NCBI RefSeq assembly: GCF_014495685.1
Contig: NZ_JACTVI010000037.1
Coordinates: 1-64,000 of the forward strand
Reading direction: 5' to 3'
DNA from: Streptomyces sp. TRM68367
GTDB taxonomy: Bacteria; Actinomycetota; Actinomycetes; Streptomycetales; Streptomycetaceae
Length of the DNA: 64,000 nt
Shown here: piece after piece, positions 15,637 through 24,190 of the stretch
Layout: every line of letters begins with the position of its first letter
Position numbering within the stretch: the stretch's first letter is position 1
Made by a program: the position numbers and the translations under genes
The notes under the pieces: model-generated
What the model was told of the DNA's origin: nothing
Seen by the model: only the letters and a program-made list of their open reading frames with translations
Databases searched by the model: none

Positions 15637-16821
15637 GTGCAGCGGTTTCCCCTGTCCGGGGTCACGGTGGTCAGCCTGGAGCAGGCCGTGGCCGCGCCGT
15701 ACGCCACCCGGCAGCTCGCCGACCTCGGCGCCCGCGTGATCAAGGTGGAGCGGCCGGGGGACGGCGACTTCGCCCGGCGCTACGACACCACCGTCCACGG
15801 CCACTCCAGCTATTTCGTGTGGCTGAACCGCTCCAAGGAGTCCCTCACGCTGAACCTCAAGGACCCGCGGGGCCGCGAGATCCTGCACCGGCTCCTGGAC
15901 GGCGCCGACGTGTTCGTGCAGAACCTCGCACCGGGCGCCGCAGGTCGCCTCGGCCTGGACGCCGGGAGCCTGACCCGGCACGGGCCGCGGCTGATCCCGT
16001 GCACGATCTCCGGGTACGGCACGAGCGGCCCGTGGGCCGACCGCAAGGCCTACGACCTGCTGGTGCAGTGCCAGACCGGGCTCGTGTCGCTGACCGGCAC
16101 CGCCGAGGAGACCGCCCGGACCGGGATCTCCGTCGCCGACATCGCGGCCGGGATGTACGCCTACAGCGGCATCCTCACCGCCCTGTACACGCGCGCCACC
16201 ACCGGCGAGGCCCACCCGGTGGAGGTCTCCCTGTTCGAGGCGCTCGCGGAGTGGATGGGCCAGCCCGCCTACTACACCCGCTACGGCGGCACCCAGCCCC
16301 CGCGCATGGGCACCCAGCACGCCACCATCGCGCCGTACGGGACGTACCGGGCCGCCGACGGCAGGGAAGTGCTGTTCTCGATCCAGAACGAGCGCGAGTG
16401 GGCCGCCCTGTGCGCGGACTTCCTGGGCCGGCCGGAGCTGACGGACGATCCGCGCTTCTCCACCGGGTCCGCGCGCGTCGCCCACCGCGCGGAGCTGGGC
16501 GCCGTCGTCGCCGAGCGCGTGGCCCGCTCCGGCGCCGCGGAGATCCTCAAGGACCTGGAGGACATCGGCATCGCCTGCGCCGGCGTGAACGACGTCGCCG
16601 CCTTCCTGGACCACCCGGTCCTGGCTGCCCGCGACCGCTGGCACGAGGTGCCAGTGCCGGGTGCCACAGTCCAGGCCCTGCGCCCGCCGGCCGACCTCGC
16701 GGGCGTGCCCGCGCGCATGGATCCCGTACCGGACGTGGGCGAGCACACCGAGGCGATCCTCACGGAACTGGGCCGCACCGGGGAGGACATCGCTGCGCTA
16801 CGGGCGGACGGTGTGGTCTGA
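15637..16821 (+). CDS. Class III CoA-transferase (CaiB/BaiF family)
   Basis: 394 residues. It transfers CoA between carboxylic acids in the cytoplasm. VISLEQ-type start VTVVSLEQAVAAPYATRQLADLG, then ARVIKVERPGDGD (32-44), LNLKDPRGR and GYGTSGPWADRKAYDLLVQ are family signatures. The likely catalytic Asp is residue 168 in SVADIAAGMYAYSG. The EEHTEAILTELG-like C-terminus is also conserved. The GTG start at 15637 has GGAGGCGGGAG just upstream. The neighbouring luciferase-like oxidoreductase and the shared operator suggest catabolism of an organic acid; the substrate is not predictable. Confidence 0.92.
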   Translation: MQRFPLSGVTVVSLEQAVAAPYATRQLADLGARVIKVERPGDGDFARRYDTTVHGHSSYFVWLNRSKESLTLNLKDPRGREILHRLLDGADVFVQNLAPGAAGRLGLDAGSLTRHGPRLIPCTISGYGTSGPWADRKAYDLLVQCQTGLVSLTGTAEETARTGISVADIAAGMYAYSGILTALYTRATTGEAHPVEVSLFEALAEWMGQPAYYTRYGGTQPPRMGTQHATIAPYGTYRAADGREVLFSIQNEREWAALCADFLGRPELTDDPRFSTGSARVAHRAELGAVVAERVARSGAAEILKDLEDIGIACAGVNDVAAFLDHPVLAARDRWHEVPVPGATVQALRPPADLAGVPARMDPVPDVGEHTEAILTELGRTGEDIAALRADGVV

Positions 16822-16867
16822 GCGGCCCCCTGTGGGCCGACCGGGCGCTGCCATGCGGACGATGATG

Positions 16868-16912
16868 TTGCACGGCGACCGTGTTGACCGCGGCCTTCGA
16901 GGCCGGGTAGGC
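16868..16912 (-). pseudogene. Fragment of a short-chain dehydrogenase
   Basis: The minus strand encodes AAYPASKAAVNTVAV, which has the SDR catalytic Tyr-x-x-x-Lys. No flanking SDR sequence remains in frame. The rest of 16822-17038 holds scraps such as AERLALLEAARTLAPAPAGS on the plus strand but no intact gene. Confidence 0.4.
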
Positions 16913-17038
16913 CGCCCTAGCCCTGGTCGCAGACCTGCACGAGACCGCCGGCCGAACCCGGCACGCGCGGCGCCGAACGGCTCGCCCTGCTGGAGGCGGC
17001 ACGCACCCTCGCACCGGCGCCGGCGGGCTCACCCGAGG

Positions 17039-17618
17039 TCAGTCCCGCACCGGCCGCTCCGCCGCGCTGCGCGCCTGCTCCTCGGCCTCCTGCTTCTTCG
17101 ACGCCCGCAGGCTGGTGATCGTGGTGACGACCAGGACCGTGCAGATCACGCCGAGCGAGACCGGGATGCTGATCTCGGGGACGTGGACGCCGGACTCGTG
17201 CAGCGCGTGCAGCACCAGCTTGACGCCGATGAAGCCGAGGATGATCGACAGGCCGTAGCTGAGGTGCACCAGCTTCTTCAGCAGGCCGCCGATGAGGAAG
17301 TACAGCTGCCTGAGGCCCATCAGGGCGAAGGCGTTCGCGGTGAAGACGATGTACGGGTCCTGGGTCAGGCCGTAGATGGCGGGGATCGAGTCGAGGGCGA
17401 ACAGCACGTCGGTGGATCCGATCGCGAGCATCACGACCAGCATCGGGGTCATGATCCGCTTGCCGTTTTCCTCGATCCACAAGCTTGGTGCCGTGGTACC
17501 GGTCGGCCACGCCGAAGCGGCGCTCCGCCATCTTCAGCAGCTTGTTCTCCTGGTACTCCTCCTCGTGCTCCTCCTTTCGGGCGTCCTGGATCAGCTTCCA
17601 GGCGGTCCAGATGAGGAA
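17039..17618 (-). pseudogene. TerC-family membrane protein, truncated and frameshifted
   Basis: The remnant reads FLIWTAWKLIQDARKEEHEE...ADRYHGTKL, then shifts frame, then WIEENGKRIMTPMLVVMLAIGSTDVLFALDSIPAIYGLTQDPYIVF to the natural C-terminus. Together this is the C-terminal 190 or so residues of a protein of about 330. A single extra base at the AAGCTT near 17482-17488 causes the frameshift. Everything upstream of FLIWTAW, with the first membrane helices, is gone; at 17618 the sequence changes to unrelated DNA. TerC proteins are linked to tellurite resistance and manganese export. The last half still has its membrane helices, so decay is recent. Confidence 0.85.
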
Positions 17619-17671
17619 GCATCCCCGCCGGAGCGGTCCCACCTGCAGAACGGCTCATCCGGGCGGTCATC

Positions 17672-17790
17672 CCGCAGCCGCCGCCTCAGGCAGTGGCGCG
17701 GCCTGGCCATGCGTACCGACACTCGCCATCGCCCGCCAAGCCGCACTCCACCTCGCGGCCATCCTCATCTGGCCCGCGGATGACCACACC
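17672..17790 (+). mobile_element. 3' remnant of an IS5-like transposase gene
   Basis: RLRQWRGLAMRTD followed, after a frame change, by ALHLAAILIW matches the C-terminal end of IS5-group transposases (RLKQWRGLATRYDK...AALHLAAILIW). Only about 35 codons remain. It starts about 55 bases after the TerC truncation, suggesting IS-mediated deletion of the TerC 5' half. Confidence 0.6.
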
Positions 17791-17799
17791 AGACAGAAC

Positions 17800-18456
17800 C
17801 TAGTGCCTGACCGGGCGCTGTCCGTGCAGGGCCTGGAGGACGTCGTCGTCGGTCAGCTGGTCGAAGTCCTCGTACCACAGGCCCACGGCCATGAATGCGG
17901 CCGGCTGGTGCAGGCAGATCAGCTCGTCCGTCTCGCTCTGCAGCAGGTCGGCCGCCTCGGGCGAGGCCACCGGCACCGCCAGCACGACCCGCTCGGGGTC
18001 CGCTTCGCGTACGGCGCGCAGGGCGGCTCGGGCGGTCGAGCCGGTCGCCAGGCCGTCGTCGACGACGATCGCGGTGCGGCCCCGCAGCTCGGGCGCGGGC
18101 CGCCCCTGCCGGTAGAGCTCCTCGCGGCGGCGCAGTTCGGCGCGCTCCCGCTCGACGATGGGCGCGAGCGTGGCCTCGCTCAGGCCCAGCCGGTCCAGGG
18201 CCCGTTCGTCGTAGAGCGGCTCGGCGTCCCCGGCGATGGCGCCGACGCCGAGCTCCTCCTGGAACGGTGCGCCGATCTTGCGTACGACGAGCACGTCGAG
18301 CGGGGCGTCGAGTGCGTCAGCGACCTCGCGCGCCACGGCGACGCCGCCGCGGGGCAGGGCGAGGACGACGGGATGCGGCAGGGCGCCCTTCTCCTGCCGG
18401 ACCCGCAGCTGTTCGGCCAGTTCCCGGCCGGCCTGCCGGCGATCGCGGAACCGCAT
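17800..18456 (-). CDS. Phosphoribosyltransferase-family protein
   Basis: 218 residues. The PRPP-binding loop is AIVVDDGLATGSTARAAL (about 142-159), the classic type I phosphoribosyltransferase motif. LPRGGVAVAREVADALDAPLDVLVVRKIG (37-65) is the pyrophosphate-loop region. Members of this Streptomyces group, often beside universal stress proteins, Hsp20 and CBS proteins, have no proven substrate. A paralogue is at 52346 with the same architecture. ATG 18456 has GAGAAGGGG upstream and begins MRFRDRRQAGRELAEQL. Confidence 0.88.
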   Translation of the reverse strand: MRFRDRRQAGRELAEQLRVRQEKGALPHPVVLALPRGGVAVAREVADALDAPLDVLVVRKIGAPFQEELGVGAIAGDAEPLYDERALDRLGLSEATLAPIVERERAELRRREELYRQGRPAPELRGRTAIVVDDGLATGSTARAALRAVREADPERVVLAVPVASPEAADLLQSETDELICLHQPAAFMAVGLWYEDFDQLTDDDVLQALHGQRPVRH

Positions 18457-18697
18457 GGCGGTTGCGCCCCCTTCTCTCCTTGTGTCCCTCGCGCCATCCT
18501 TGCGTCCCTCACGGGAGACGGCGGCCCCCTTCGGCCCGGCACCCGCGTACCCGCTCGGCCGCCGTCGATGCACCCGGCCGACGCGGGTGTTTCCGTCCTC
18601 GCCGCGCAGGCAACCCGAGACCGTACGCAGGGCGTGCCCGCCCCGCTCCGCCGGTGCCCCGGGCCCCGGCCCGACCCGACGTGACGGGAGCTTCCGG

Positions 18698-19915
18698 ATG
18701 ACCACCGCCCCCTCGCACGCGCCTCCGCCGCCCGCCCTGCCGGGCCCGACCATCGGCGTGCTCGGTTCGTACGGCGGTTTCAACATCGGCGACGAGTCGA
18801 TCCTGGCCTGCGTGCTGGGCTGTCTGCGGGCCCGGCGGCCGCACGCCCGGATCGTCGTGTTCAGCCGGGACGCCCGGCACACCCGCGCCCACCACCGCAC
18901 CGCCGACGAGGTGGTCGACTGGGAGGGCGTCAGCCGCGGCCATGTGATGGAGGCGCTGGCCGGCCTGGACCTGCTGGTGCTGGGCGGCGGCGGGATCCTG
19001 TACGACGGGGAGGCGCGCCGGTACCTGCGGCTGGTGCGCGCCGCGCAGGAGCGGGGCGCGCGCACCTTCGCCTACGCCGTCGGCGCCGGTCCGCTGCGGG
19101 AGGCGGAGGACCGGGAGGCCGTGCGCACGGTGCTGCCGGACATGGACGACGTGGTGGTGCGCGACGGGGAGTCCCGGCTGGTGCTGGAGGAGGTGGGTGT
19201 CGAGCGCGAGGTCACCGTCACCGCCGACCCGGCGCTGCTGCTGGCGCCGGAGCCGTTCACCGAGCAGATGATGCGCCACGAGGGCGTGCCCACCGACGCC
19301 CGGCTGGTGGGGATGTCGGTGCGCGAGCCGGGCCGGGCGGCCGAGAAGCTGGACGAGGGCGACTACCACGCGCTGCTCGCCGACGTCGCGGACTTCCTGA
19401 TCTTGCGCCTGGACGCGCATGTGGTGTTCCTGCCGATGGAGCGGCACGACGTACGGCACGCGCACGCCGTGCTGTCCCACATGACCGCACCGGACAAGGG
19501 CCGCATCCTGAACGGCTCCTACACCCCGGGGCAGCTCCTCGGCTTCATGAGCCATCTGGACCTGGCCGTCGGGATGCGCCTGCACTTCGTGATCTTCGCG
19601 GCGCTCGCCGGGCTGCCGGTGCTGCCGCTGCCCTACTCCGGCAAGGTCTTCGACTTCGCCCGCCGGATGGGCGCGCCGGCGCTGGTCGGTGTGGCGCGGG
19701 AGCAGGCCGGGCTGCTGCTCGCGGAGGTCGACCGGCTGTGGGACGAGTATCCGCAGCGCCGCGCGGACCTGCACGCGCGGGTGCGGGAACTGTCCGGCCT
19801 GGCCCGGCAGACGTGCACGCGGTGCGGGGCACTGCTCGACGAGCTGGACACCAACGAACCGGACGGGGACGCCGGGCGGCCACCGTCTCCGCCACCCCGC
19901 CGCCTGAGCGCCTGA
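18698..19915 (+). CDS. Polysaccharide pyruvyl transferase family protein
   Basis: 405 residues. GSYGGFNIGDESIL (24-37) is the CsaB-type N-terminal motif and LLVLGGGGILYDGEARRY (about 89-106) the second. SYTPGQLLGFMSHLDLAVGMRLHFVIFA is the conserved late motif. CsaB-type enzymes transfer pyruvate from phosphoenolpyruvate to cell-wall polysaccharide in the cytoplasm; related actinobacterial genes may act on other glycans. A C-terminal TCTRCG could bind metal. It lies 50 bases ahead of a FAD-dependent oxidoreductase on the same strand, so the two are probably cotranscribed. ATG 18698 (MTTAPSH) follows GGGAG. Confidence 0.87.
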   Translation: MTTAPSHAPPPPALPGPTIGVLGSYGGFNIGDESILACVLGCLRARRPHARIVVFSRDARHTRAHHRTADEVVDWEGVSRGHVMEALAGLDLLVLGGGGILYDGEARRYLRLVRAAQERGARTFAYAVGAGPLREAEDREAVRTVLPDMDDVVVRDGESRLVLEEVGVEREVTVTADPALLLAPEPFTEQMMRHEGVPTDARLVGMSVREPGRAAEKLDEGDYHALLADVADFLILRLDAHVVFLPMERHDVRHAHAVLSHMTAPDKGRILNGSYTPGQLLGFMSHLDLAVGMRLHFVIFAALAGLPVLPLPYSGKVFDFARRMGAPALVGVAREQAGLLLAEVDRLWDEYPQRRADLHARVRELSGLARQTCTRCGALLDELDTNEPDGDAGRPPSPPPRRLSA

Positions 19916-19965
19916 CGCGGCGCCGGATGTGCGGGCCGTGCCGAGTCGTCCGCCGGAGGAGACCG

Positions 19966-21408
19966 ATGCCAATCCTGCAAGAGCCCCGAGAGCCCCGCAC
20001 GGTCACCCTGCCACGGCGGCCCGCCCGGCACGGGGGCCGCACCGACGTCCTGGTGGTCGGCGGTGGCCCGGCCGGCTGCGCCGCCGCCCTCGCCGCGGCC
20101 GACGCCGGCGCGGACGCCGTCCTCGTGGAGCGATACGGGTTCCTCGGCGGCAACGCCACCGCGGCGCTGGTCATGCCGCTGATGTCGTTCCACAACGAGC
20201 ACAAGCAGGCCACGTTCACCGAATCCGGCGAGGACGCCCGGCTGCTGCCCACCGACCACGGCGAGGGAGAGCCGGTGGTCGCGGGTGTCCTGTGGCGGCT
20301 TCTGGACCAGCTCATGGGGCGCGGCGGCTGCCTCAAACCCTCCCCGAAGACCGGGTACACGGTCCCCTTCGACCCGGAGCTGTTCAAGCTGGTCCTGCTC
20401 GACATGATGGACGAGGCCGGGGTGCGGATGCTGTTCCACGCCTTCGCCTCGACCGCGCTGCGGCTCGACGACGGCTGGCGGGTGGTGTTCGAGACCAAGT
20501 CCGGGCCGATCGTGATCGATGCCGGTGCGGTCGTGGACGGCACCGGCGACGGCGATGTCGCCGCAGCGTGCGGGGCGCCGTACGAGCTCGGGCGGCCGGA
20601 GGACGGTCTGGTGCAGCCGATGACGCTGATGTTCCGGGTCGCGGACTTCGCACGGCCGGACTTCGCCGACTACGTGCGGGAGCATCCCGACCAGTGGCGC
20701 GGGGTGCACGGCCTGTGGGACCTGGTGGAGGAGGCCAGGGCGGACGGCGACCTGCGGTTGCCGCGCGAGGACATCCTGTTCTTCGCGACTCCGCATCCGC
20801 GCGAGGTGAGCGTCAACAGCACCCGTGTGACGAGGGTGCTCGGCACGAACGTGTGGGACCTCACGCGGGCCGAGTACCGGGCCCGGCACCAACTGGCGCA
20901 GATCGACCGGTTCCTGCGCACCCGTGTGCCGGGCTTCGAGGAGTCGTACATAGTGCAGAGCGGCACCCACGTCGGTGTACGGGAGACCCGCCGCGTCCTC
21001 GGCGACTACCAGCTGACGGGCCACGACATCCTGGCCGCCCGGCCCTTCCACGACGTCGTCGCGCACGGCGCCTACCCGGTCGACATCCACAACCCGCGCG
21101 GCTCCGGCACCGTCCTCAAACGGGTCCCCACGGGCCACTTCTACGACATCCCGCTGCGTTGTCTGGTGCCGCGGGGCATCGACCGGTTGCTGGTCGCCGG
21201 CCGGTGCATCTCCGGTACGCACGTGGCGCACTCGTCGTACCGGGTCATGCCGATCGCGATGGCGACCGGCCAGGCGGCCGGGGTGTGCGCCGCGCTGTCC
21301 GTGCGCCTCAGGCGCGGTCCGAGGGCCGTGCCGTACCGGCTCGTGCAGCGGGAGCTGCTGCGGCAGGGCGCCCGGCTGCGCTTCGACAGGCCCGCGGCGG
21401 CGGGCTGA
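19966..21408 (+). CDS. FAD-dependent oxidoreductase (FAD_oxidored type)
   Basis: 480 residues. The dinucleotide fold is DVLVVGGGPAGCAAALAAAD (28-47) with GFLGGNATAALVMPL following, a signature of the FAD_oxidored family. VDGTGDGDVAAACGAPYELG (about 181-200) and a late LLVAGRCISGTHVAHSSYRVM motif complete the FAD site. No substrate is known for the family; some members act on polyols or hydroxylated lipids. ATG 19966 has a strong GGAGGAG 7 bases upstream and follows the pyruvyltransferase by 50 bases. It converges on a hydrolase gene with 3 bases between them. Confidence 0.85.
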   Translation: MPILQEPREPRTVTLPRRPARHGGRTDVLVVGGGPAGCAAALAAADAGADAVLVERYGFLGGNATAALVMPLMSFHNEHKQATFTESGEDARLLPTDHGEGEPVVAGVLWRLLDQLMGRGGCLKPSPKTGYTVPFDPELFKLVLLDMMDEAGVRMLFHAFASTALRLDDGWRVVFETKSGPIVIDAGAVVDGTGDGDVAAACGAPYELGRPEDGLVQPMTLMFRVADFARPDFADYVREHPDQWRGVHGLWDLVEEARADGDLRLPREDILFFATPHPREVSVNSTRVTRVLGTNVWDLTRAEYRARHQLAQIDRFLRTRVPGFEESYIVQSGTHVGVRETRRVLGDYQLTGHDILAARPFHDVVAHGAYPVDIHNPRGSGTVLKRVPTGHFYDIPLRCLVPRGIDRLLVAGRCISGTHVAHSSYRVMPIAMATGQAAGVCAALSVRLRRGPRAVPYRLVQRELLRQGARLRFDRPAAAG

Positions 21409-21411
21409 CCG

Positions 21412-22071
21412 TCACCCGGCTGCGGCCCTGAGGCGGTCGTCGCACCACTGCCGGGCGGTCTCCGCGACCCGGTCGAGGGCGCCGGGCTCCTCGAAGAGGT
21501 GGGTGGCGCCGGGCACCACGTGCAGGCTGTGCGGGGGGTGCAGCCGCCGGGCCGCCTCCTCGTTGAGCCGCATCACCTCGTGGTCCTGGCCGCCGACGAT
21601 CAGCAGCACCGGCGACCGTACGGCCTCCAGGGCGTCCCCGGCCAGGTCGGGCCGGCCGCCGCGCGACACGACGGTCAGCACCCGGTCCGGCCGTTGGGCG
21701 GCGGCGACCAGGGCCGCGGCGGCACCGGTGCTCGCGCCGAACAGGGCGACGCGCAGGCCCTGCGTCTCGGGCTGCTCCTGGAGCCAGTCGATCGCGGCCA
21801 CCAGGCGGCGGCCCAGGAGGGGGATGTCGAAGCGGTGTTCGGCGGTGAGCGCGTCCTGCCGTTCCTCCCGCTCGGTGAGCAGGTCCATCAGCAGGGTGCC
21901 GAGTCCGGCGGTGCGCAGTTCGGCGGCGACGCGCCGGTTGCGCGGGCTGTGCCGGGAGCTGCCGCTGCCGTGCGCGAACAGCACCACGGCCCGCGCGGGC
22001 TCCTCCGGTACCACGAGGTCGCCCGCCAGGGTCGTGCCGTCGGCGGGCACCGTGACCAGCTGGGAGATCAT
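21412..22071 (-). CDS. Alpha/beta hydrolase (dienelactone hydrolase family)
   Basis: 219 residues. The oxyanion loop is VVLFAHGSGSSRHSPRN and the nucleophile elbow VALFGASTGAAAAL, with Ser in GASTG. The late acid and base lie in LLIVGGQDHEV and GATHLFEEPG. Members occur beside phosphoribosyltransferases and are sometimes fused to them. The substrate is unknown. ATG 22071 (MISQLVT) follows GAGGG; upstream codons run into an 8-bp repeat array and are not protein-like. Confidence 0.88.
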   Translation of the reverse strand: MISQLVTVPADGTTLAGDLVVPEEPARAVVLFAHGSGSSRHSPRNRRVAAELRTAGLGTLLMDLLTEREERQDALTAEHRFDIPLLGRRLVAAIDWLQEQPETQGLRVALFGASTGAAAALVAAAQRPDRVLTVVSRGGRPDLAGDALEAVRSPVLLIVGGQDHEVMRLNEEAARRLHPPHSLHVVPGATHLFEEPGALDRVAETARQWCDDRLRAAAG

Positions 22072-22090
22072 CACCGATCCCCTCTTCCTC

Positions 22091-22138
22091 GATCCGTCGA
22101 TCCATCGATCCGTCAATACGGCGACACATCGATACGTC
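22091..22138. repeat. Six degenerate 8-bp tandem repeats upstream of the hydrolase
   Basis: Units are GATCCGTC, GATCCATC, GATCCGTC, AATACGGC, GACACATC and GATACGTC, in register from 22091. The array lies 20 bases upstream of the hydrolase start, in its 5' untranslated or promoter region. Confidence 0.8.
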
Positions 22139-22206
22139 GTTGCGTTCTGGCTGTCCCCCGCCGCGTACCCGCGATGGCGCCGGGCTCCCACCCTCGCCGC
22201 GGCGGG

Positions 22207-23484
22207 TCAGGACGCGGCGACCGCCGACGGGGCGTCGGCGTCGTCTCCCCGCGCCGGAATGTCGTCGGCCAGGCCCGCGGCATCGTCCTGCACGTCTTCC
22301 TCTTCGGGTGCCACGTGCAGGAGGCGGGCCTTGGTCAGCAGGTTCTCCACCGTGGCCTCGACGTCGAGGCGCTGCTCGAGGCGGGCGAGGCTGCCGGGGG
22401 TGGTGCGGGTCGCCACGCGCCGGGGCGCGAGCAGCGTGCAGCAGTCCTCGTCGGGCAGGCGGGAGATCTCGGCGGTGCCCAGGCGGCGGGCCTCCGCCAT
22501 GATCTCCTCCTTGTCCCACGCCAGCAGCGGCCTGAGCAGCGGCAGCGTGGCCACGTCCTCGACGGTGGCCAGGTTGGACAGGGTCTGGCTGGAGACCTGG
22601 CCCAGGCTGTCGCCGGTGACCAGGGCCTGCGCGCCGTGGCGGCGGGCGAGCCGGTCGGCGGCGCGCACCATCAGCCGGCGCTGGGCGACCACGTGCAGGG
22701 ATCCGGCGCCGACCAGGGCCAGCTCCCGCTGGGCGTGCCCGAGCGGGATCAGCCACAGCCGCCCTTCGCCCTGGTAGCGGGCGAGCCGGCGCACCAGGGC
22801 ATACGCCTTGTAGGCCGAGGAGGGCCCGGTCAGCGGGGCGCCGGTGAAGTGCACGAAGTCGCAGGCCAGGCCGCGGCGCATGGCGCGGTGGGCGGCGACC
22901 GGGGAGTCGTAGCCGCCGGACAGCAGCGCCAGGGCGCGGCCGCTGCATCCGACGGGCAGCCCGCCGCGGCCGTGGTGACGCTCGACGGCGACGAAGATCT
23001 CCCGCCGGTCCACCTCGACGGCGACCTCCACGTCCGGGGTGCTCAGGTCGACGGGCCAGCCCAGCTCGGTGCCGATCTCCGCGCCGATGAGGGCGGCCAG
23101 CTCCCCGGAGGTGAGCGGGAAATCCTTCTGCCGGCGCCGGGCCCGCACCGCGAAGCGGGGCACGCTGCGGTCGGGGCGTGCGCCCCGGGCCAGCTCGACG
23201 GCGGCCGCGGCGGCCGCCTCCGGGGTACGGTCCACGCGCAGCGCGGGCTGCACCACGCTGACGCCGATCACCTCACGGGCCCGGGCGACCAGCTCGGCGT
23301 GCAGACCGGGCCGGCCCGGCGCGGACAGCACGATCACCCCGCGCCTGCGGCGGACCCGCACGCCGGGGCCGAGGCCGGCCACGGACCGGCGCACGTTGTC
23401 CAGCAGCTGCTGCTCGAAGCGCCCCCGGTTGCGTCCCTTGAGCGCGAGTTCTCCGTATTTCAGCAGGACACACGGCTGCCGCAT
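22207..23484 (-). CDS. thiI: tRNA 4-thiouridine synthase / sulfurtransferase ThiI
   Basis: 425 residues. It makes 4-thiouridine in tRNA and can supply sulfur to thiamine. An N-terminal ferredoxin-like and THUMP region (LLKYGELALKGRNRGRFE at 7-24, RQKDFPLTSGELAALIG) precedes the PP-loop ATPase motif SGGYDSP (about 193-199). The DCCTLLAPRR segment is the conserved Cys region. There is no C-terminal rhodanese domain, as in many actinobacterial forms; the last 60 residues are acidic and low in complexity. ATG 23484 begins MRQPCVLLKYGE. Confidence 0.9.
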   Translation of the reverse strand: MRQPCVLLKYGELALKGRNRGRFEQQLLDNVRRSVAGLGPGVRVRRRRGVIVLSAPGRPGLHAELVARAREVIGVSVVQPALRVDRTPEAAAAAAVELARGARPDRSVPRFAVRARRRQKDFPLTSGELAALIGAEIGTELGWPVDLSTPDVEVAVEVDRREIFVAVERHHGRGGLPVGCSGRALALLSGGYDSPVAAHRAMRRGLACDFVHFTGAPLTGPSSAYKAYALVRRLARYQGEGRLWLIPLGHAQRELALVGAGSLHVVAQRRLMVRAADRLARRHGAQALVTGDSLGQVSSQTLSNLATVEDVATLPLLRPLLAWDKEEIMAEARRLGTAEISRLPDEDCCTLLAPRRVATRTTPGSLARLEQRLDVEATVENLLTKARLLHVAPEEEDVQDDAAGLADDIPARGDDADAPSAVAAS

Positions 23485-23537
23485 GCCCCTACCCCTTCCC
23501 GCTCGCGCCTCGGCGCACGCGCCCGGCACCGAAGGGT

Positions 23538-23571
23538 GCACGCACGGAGGCTTCTCCTCCCCCGTGCGTGC
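23538..23571. terminator. Hairpin between hsp20 and thiI
   Basis: A 10-bp perfect inverted repeat (GCACGCACGG / CCGTGCGTGC) with a 14-base loop lies between the Hsp20 stop and the thiI start. With the hairpin at 23586 it would separate the two same-strand genes. Confidence 0.6.
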
Positions 23572-23585
23572 GCTCCTCGCGCCGG

Positions 23586-23605
23586 GAGGCACGCACTCGT
23601 GCCTC
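23586..23605 (-). terminator. Hairpin directly after hsp20
   Basis: GAGGCACG / CGTGCCTC form an 8-bp stem with a 4-base loop, ending 6 bases after the Hsp20 stop on the minus strand. Confidence 0.7.
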
Positions 23606-23610
23606 GCGAC

Positions 23611-24087
23611 TCAGCCCTTCCCTCCGATCGGGATGCGGCGTCGCTTGGTGCCGCCCGCCTTCGGCAGCCGGACCGTGAGGACGCCGTCGGTGAGGTCGGC
23701 CTCGACCTTCTCGCCGTCCACGCCGCTGGGCAGGCTGGTGCGGTAGAAGAACCGGCCGGCCCGGCGCGACAGCACCTGGCCCTTCCGCTCCTCGGACAGT
23801 TCGCCCGATATCTGGAGCTCGTGCTCGTCGACGTCCACGGAGATGTTCTCCCGCGGGATCCCGGGCAGCTCCGCGCGGATGACGTAGGCGTCCTCGGTCT
23901 CGTCCTCCTCGACCGCCGGCACCCAGGAGCCGGTGCCCCACACGGGGGCCGCGCCCCGTTCGAAGGCCCTGCTCATGTCCCGCCACAGGTTCTCGAAGTC
24001 GGTGAACGGGTTCCAGTCCCACAGCGGCCATCCCGGCCTGCGCCGCTCTTCCAGCGGACCGCCGGCAGGCTGCGCTGGCAGATTCAC
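23611..24087 (-). CDS. Hsp20 / alpha-crystallin family small heat-shock protein
   Basis: 158 residues. This ATP-independent chaperone should hold unfolding proteins in the cytoplasm. The alpha-crystallin domain starts near residue 55 (DETEDAYVIRAELPGIPRENISVDV) and ends with the GVLTVRLPKAG signature (about 135-145) and an I-x-I-like RRRIPIGG tail. The N-terminal arm contains WPLWDWNPFTDFENLWRDM. The GTG start at 24087 was chosen because GGGAGG lies 6 bases upstream and similarity begins there. No HspR-type inverted repeat was seen upstream. Confidence 0.93.
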   Translation of the reverse strand: MNLPAQPAGGPLEERRRPGWPLWDWNPFTDFENLWRDMSRAFERGAAPVWGTGSWVPAVEEDETEDAYVIRAELPGIPRENISVDVDEHELQISGELSEERKGQVLSRRAGRFFYRTSLPSGVDGEKVEADLTDGVLTVRLPKAGGTKRRRIPIGGKG

Positions 24088-24190
24088 GGCATCCTCCCTT
24101 CCGGTCCCGAAACCGGTCCGGAGACCTTTCGGTACCGATACTTCTCGGGTATCCGGAGCGCACGCCCATGACACCCTCCGCAGCCTGCGA

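Noticed and set aside
18698..21408. Secondary-metabolite biosynthetic cluster
   Set aside because: Only two enzymes occur, with no carrier protein, synthase or scaffold-forming gene nearby.
22091..22138. Possible CRISPR or iteron origin
   Set aside because: The units are only 8 bp, directly adjacent and without replication genes.
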